DNA from: Stentor roeselii
Taxonomy: Eukaryota; Ciliophora; Heterotrichea; Heterotrichida; Stentoridae
Reading direction: 5' to 3'
NCBI GenBank assembly: GCA_006503475.1
Contig: RSEH01000147.1
Coordinates: 56,667 to 120,666 of the forward strand
DNA length: 64,000 nt
Shown here one piece after another: positions 59,664-64,000 of the stretch (position 1 is its first letter; the number at the start of each line of letters is the position of its first letter). The position numbers and the translations under genes are program-made. Under the pieces are notes generated by a model. It saw nothing but the letters and a program-made list of their open reading frames with translations. It was not told the DNA's origin and did no database searches.

Positions 59664-62600
59664 CTAAATGCGAACAGACTGTGCAGTTGATTCTGAGCAG
59701 GCCTTTCGAATAAAGCTTATACTTTTGTTATGATAGAAAAGAATATCTGTAATATTTCGTCGTGATTTTAAAATTTGTTCGGAATAAACCTTTTTATTAT
59801 GCTTGTGCACAAATTTATCAAAGTATCCCTCAAAAAATCCCATCAACAAGGAAAAAACTTCAAGCATTCCAAAGGTTGATCCAAGTAGAGCTCCAAGGTA
59901 AATGAAAAAAGATGAAGTGATGTTTCTGATAGTTACCAGAGTAGTACTGCTCTTTTTGATCTGAATATCAATTTTCACTGTAGAATCGGTGTATATTCTA
60001 ATTAACTATACCCTTCACTATTTGTCGTAGAGCCTAAAGTGTGAATATTTGTATCCAGTAAATGATATCCTGTTTGTTTACTTGGCCAGTCAGGAGAATC
60101 TGAAGTAAATATCTGAATAATAATTACAGAAGGAATCATCTCAATTCTATATATCGAAGGACTTCCTCCTTTAAAAATCAAAGTTTCATTTGGAGGATTC
60201 TGGTAAAAAAAGACTCTACTAGGTCCTTCCGGAATAGAAGACGATATCGAAAGATTCAAATTTATCGAGCTTGCAAAAGCCATAATATAATTAAAATTGA
60301 AAAATATGCTCCCATCAGACACAACATGAAAATTTCTAAACTCTTTAAAAACCAAGCAATCATCACCAATTTTTTCACATTCAGTAAAAGACTGATCATA
60401 CTTGACCCCTTTATCATTAAATATCCTTTCATTCATGCAGGTCTTATTTTCAAAAGCACAAATCGATCTAAAAGTATTAAGTCTAATCTCAATTCTTAAA
60501 CTTTTCGCAATAATTTCTTCATCAAGGGTAATACCTGGAACAAGAGTTTTATTTTCAGTGATATTTCCCACAAAATAAAGATAAATTCCAAAAAACAAGG
60601 TAATACCAGCGAATAACATAAAAACAGATGAAAAAATTCCACCAATTAAAGTCTTCTTTAAAATAACAGGTTTATCAAGAGGTTTTTCATGCCCATCAGT
60701 AAAAATATCAAGTTTAACCAAGAATTTTCTAAATTTATTGGTTGATAAAAGTATCATCATAATCAAGAGGTAAAAAATAATACTTGCCAGAAGTACTCGA
60801 TACATGAAACTTTCATAAACCTTTGTTTTGCTAGTCCAAGCTTCAGGCTGCAAGTCTTGATTTTCCATTTTCTGAGTTCTCGGCCTTGGGTTACTTGATC
60901 CAATAGGGCAAAAGGTATCAGCTGGGCAGACCTTGCAATGAGTTGATCCTTTTTTATCAGAAAAAAATCCAAAGTTGCAAAATCGACATTTTGTTACTCT
61001 TGAAGCTCCAACAAGTTCAGAGTAACTACCTTCCATGCAAGGTGAGCAGATACTATTATTGAAAAAAGTACCTGGAGGACAGAGTTTGCAGACTTTTTCT
61101 TTCACACCGTTTAAACATGACATGTTTTGTACTTTTTGGTCGAAATGAAACTTGTAAAGGGAGTTTGTTCCTTTGTTGTTGAGCCGGGTGTTAAAAAAAC
61201 TTTTCACTCCTCCGAAGATGTAGATTGAATCGAGCACTTGAACTGCTGAATGAGAAAAAAAACCGAATTCATTTGAAAATGATTGGGTTTTTAAATCGTA
61301 TGTGTTTAGGTTCAAGGATATGATTGAGTTTGAAACTCTTTTAGCATCGGTCAGACCACCGATTAGATGGGCCCAGTCATTGTCAACCACCAGGGCGAAT
61401 GAAGATGGAAGAAAAATTCCGGATTTGCTTAAGATTTCTGTTTTAAACACTAAATCGTCAGATGATAGCTGAGAGACTTCTATTTTTATCATGTAGTTTA
61501 TCAAGTGGTTTTCTGGTGTGCTTCCTCCGATTAGAAAAATCTCGAAAGTTTCGCCTATGTTTCGAGAAAAACAATTAAAATTTACTATATCGAGAGGAAG
61601 TTGGTATTTGATGTTGTATTCTTTGAAATTGGAAAAGTCATAAACAACTACATCTCTGAAAACCTCATAATTATTTTGTCCTCCAATAATAAATAGCAAG
61701 TTCCCAGTAAAAGTTAAACAATTTCCGAATCTCGGATACTTATAAAAATGAGGAGGAGTATAGTCAATCCATAAGTTCCTTAAAACATCATAATATCTCA
61801 TATCAGAATATATTGTGTCCCCATCACGACCGCCGAAGAATACAAAGCCCATCCCGAGAAAATCAGAAGAAGCCATCAATTCTCTTCTTTCAGGAGTGAC
61901 TCCCTTTGGATGTAACTCTGTCCATTCTAATCTCTCTATATTGAACTTCCAAAGATCATTCAAACACTCATTTTCATTCGTCACGCCTCCGAATATAAAG
62001 ATCTCATTGTCAAGATTATAACTCAAATGGTTTTTACGTGGTTGAGGAGCCTTGTTTGGGGGTTTTACCTGAGTTCTTCTTAAAATGTCAGAACTAAGGT
62101 CGTATCTTTGAATTGAATTTTCAAGGGATATTAAAGTACTGCCTGATATGAAGTAAAAGTAAGGACTTATCAGCATTGTACTTGAACCTTGATGAAAGTC
62201 TTCAAAACTCATTTCTTGAATGTTCCAGATGTTCTTTTGGAATGAATATGTTAGAATACTTGCGAGTCTTTCAAGTCCTGCGCTAATCCCAAAGAAAATA
62301 AAGAGATTATCTTTGAAGACTGTTGATTTATGGTCTCGTCTGCCGTCTGGCTTGTATCCCGCTGTTTCTATCTCGAACCACCTCAAAAGCTTCAAATCGA
62401 AACGGAAGAAATACTTCCCTGTGTCCATCTTAGGAATCCCGAAAACAAAAAGACTCTCATTAAAATAGTCAATCGAATGACCAGTTATTTCTCCAGGTCC
62501 TTCTCCATCGTATTCAACTTCTTCCACATTCATACTTTCAACATCAAGCCTAAATTTAACTTACAAGTAAAGTCTCTTTGAATCTCCTTCATTCCCTATT

Positions 62601-63082
62601 CCACCATGAATCCCTAGAATACTTTTTCCATTGTAAGAAAAAAAGGTTGAAGCTGAATCAACAAAAGCATCAATTTTTTTCCCTGTAAGAGTTTCCAGCT
62701 GCCACTCTTGAGATTGTAAGTCAAAACTGTAACAATCAGAAAATAGTTGGCTTTGGGTCGACCCGAAGAACAGAAAAAATTTCTGGTTGAAGATGAAAGA
62801 TGTTGAGGAATGGAGACTAGGAGGAGAAAGTGATGACTTTGATTTGAACTCACCCCAAGTAGAGGAATTGAAGTCGAAGTAGTGAAGGGTAGAAAAAATC
62901 GATGAAAAATCGGTATTTGTCCCTCCGAAGACTATGGCTTGGGATTTATCTTGGTAGTATGATGCTGTGCTGAAGATTGAACTTGAGGGAGTAGAGATTG
63001 ATGATTGTATTTCATGGAATTCAAAGCTTTTTACAACTGTACCAAGGAAGATGCCAAGGGTTATCAGGTTTTCTAATGACAT
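59664..63082 (-). CDS. kelch-repeat / Cys-rich / multi-TM receptor-like protein, copy B
   Basis: The coding path uses the 15-nt intron 62550-62564 and the 14-nt intron 59998-60011; it gives ~1129 codons with no in-frame stop. I chose the ATG at 63080-63082 (MSLENLITLGIFLG, a signal peptide) rather than 17 codons upstream. Domains match copy A: kelch blades, Cys-rich repeats (CKLCPPGTFF, CSPCMEGSYS, CRFCNFGFFS, CPADTFCPIGS), two TM helices (FMYRVLLASIIFYLLIMM; GGIFSSVFMLFAGITLFFG), a loop domain, and a third TM region. Stop TAG. The tandem copy with A suggests a small surface-protein family. Confidence 0.85.
59998..60011 (-). other. 14-nt intron, kelch copy B
   Basis: On the minus strand GTATAGTTAATTAG. 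Same position, phase and length as in copy A although the sequence differs. Confidence 0.82.
62550..62564 (-). other. 15-nt intron, kelch copy B
   Basis: On the minus strand GTAAGTTAAATTTAG. Removes an in-frame TAA. Confidence 0.92.
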
Positions 63083-64000
63083 TTTGATTATATATGATTC
63101 TGGGTTATTAGGAATAAGTCTGATTTGGGTCATTAAAAAAATTCGGGTTTAGTCCCTTGGTTGATATAGTTTGATAAGGATTTATAGTCATTTTGTTGAG
63201 ATCTTTAAATATTTATTATATAGGATAATTTAGATAATATTTATGAATTATAATCAAAGTAAATTTATTTAAGCGCAGTGCGATCACAATCAAGCTGATG
63301 CGAATAAGACTTTAGGAATTGAAACTTTTTCTCAATAACAATTATTGAACTCCAGATAAGTAAATTATCTTATCAAAATTAAAAAACACTTGCAGTCAAT
63401 ATTTACTAAATACATGATTTACATTCTGTAAAATTATAAGAATTAGTAGATTATTTTAAGATCTTAAGATAAGAGATTATTTTTTAACATTAAATACTTG
63501 TAAATTAATTATTTAGAAGTTTGTTCTTAATTATCTTATCAATTTCTCAACCAAATGCAATATTTCCCTCTATATCTAAACATATTATTATTATAATCTT
63601 TAAATAATTTCTGCATTAGGCTTAACAAAAAGTGCTATCTAGTAGATTTAACTTTTTGTTCAATCTGTGAAGAAAATCAATCTGATATTAAATTTTCTTT
63701 ATGTTTTCATCTATTTTTCAAATCATGCACAACTATTTATATTTCAATAAAAATCACAAAGGGGTAAAGTTATAATCTAAAATGTTTACACTATACTTTA
63801 TAGAGGTGTGTAATGATATCCCATTAGCCAATCATCCAAAATAATACATAAACGAAATCTAAACTTTTAATAGTGTTTGTCTATTGATATTATTCAAAAA
63901 ACTTCCATCCAGGTGCTAAATCCAAAAATACCCATCATCAAAATATTCACTCGAACTAGACTAGACCAAATCTCTCTACTTTAACGAAAGCTGGTTCCAA
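63083..64000. other. AT-rich end of window, upstream of kelch copy B
   Basis: No ORF of interest. The extra 17-codon extension above 63082 lies here but looks like leader. The rest is AT-rich with no recognisable gene, tRNA or telomere-like repeat. Confidence 0.5.

Overview
This window looks like macronuclear (somatic) DNA of a heterotrich ciliate, of the Stentor/Blepharisma kind. It is AT-rich and gene-dense, with about 42 protein genes on both strands, many only tens of bases apart. Several genes become continuous only after removal of GT...AG introns of 15 nt, and in three places 14 nt. Introns this small are a recognised hallmark of heterotrichs. I found no transposons, rRNA or tRNA genes. 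Every gene end I checked uses TAA or TAG and none uses TGA. The standard code otherwise gives long intact frames, so TGA is either a rare codon or not a normal terminator here.

Layout. 1-9.1 kb: a partial coiled-coil gene, a small membrane protein, an STK32/YANK-like kinase with a tandemly duplicated 3' end, an MFS transporter, a long LRR protein, a non-coding gap and a TPR protein. 9.2-12.6 kb: a coiled-coil protein, an SFI1-like centrin-binding protein assembled across three 15-nt introns, and an MGRN1-type RING ligase. 12.9-19.6 kb: an anoctamin (TMEM16), an LRR protein with a 14-nt intron starting 6 bp from it, a small basic protein and a Cys-rich protein. 21-29 kb: a local family of B-box zinc-finger genes (three coiled-coil tandem copies and one WD40 version) in AT-rich DNA with repeats. 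29.4-33 kb: FAM32A-like, SCOC-like and a membrane cyclic-nucleotide phosphodiesterase. 33-34.7 kb: a 1.8 kb stretch without ordinary ORFs.

34.7-49.3 kb is very compact: a PG-rich axonemal-type (SHIPPO) protein, a TLC/ceramide-synthase-like protein, an EF-hand-PIP kinase fusion, an E(z)-type H3K27 methyltransferase beside a RING-Tudor protein, two CCDC124 paralogues (one with a frame break at a slippery heptamer), a kinase-like/UBR/SPRY protein, a ULK-like kinase, a C2H2 protein, a coiled-coil protein and a small membrane protein. 49.5-54.8 kb: an R2R3-Myb protein built across two introns, an acid lipase, two coiled-coil proteins and an SNF1/AMPK-like kinase. 55.5-63.1 kb: two tandem kelch/Cys-rich/transmembrane receptor-like genes. 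They share a nearly identical 5' tract, and one carries TGA where its twin has a Trp codon.

The gene content fits a large contractile ciliate: centrin/SFI1 and axonemal proteins, calcium and phosphoinositide signalling, cyclic-nucleotide breakdown and many kinases. The most unusual signals are the 14-nt introns, the in-frame TGA at a Trp position together with the absence of TGA terminators, the A_AAA_AAG frameshift site in a CCDC124 paralogue, and an in-frame TAA followed by 63 open codons in a B-box gene.
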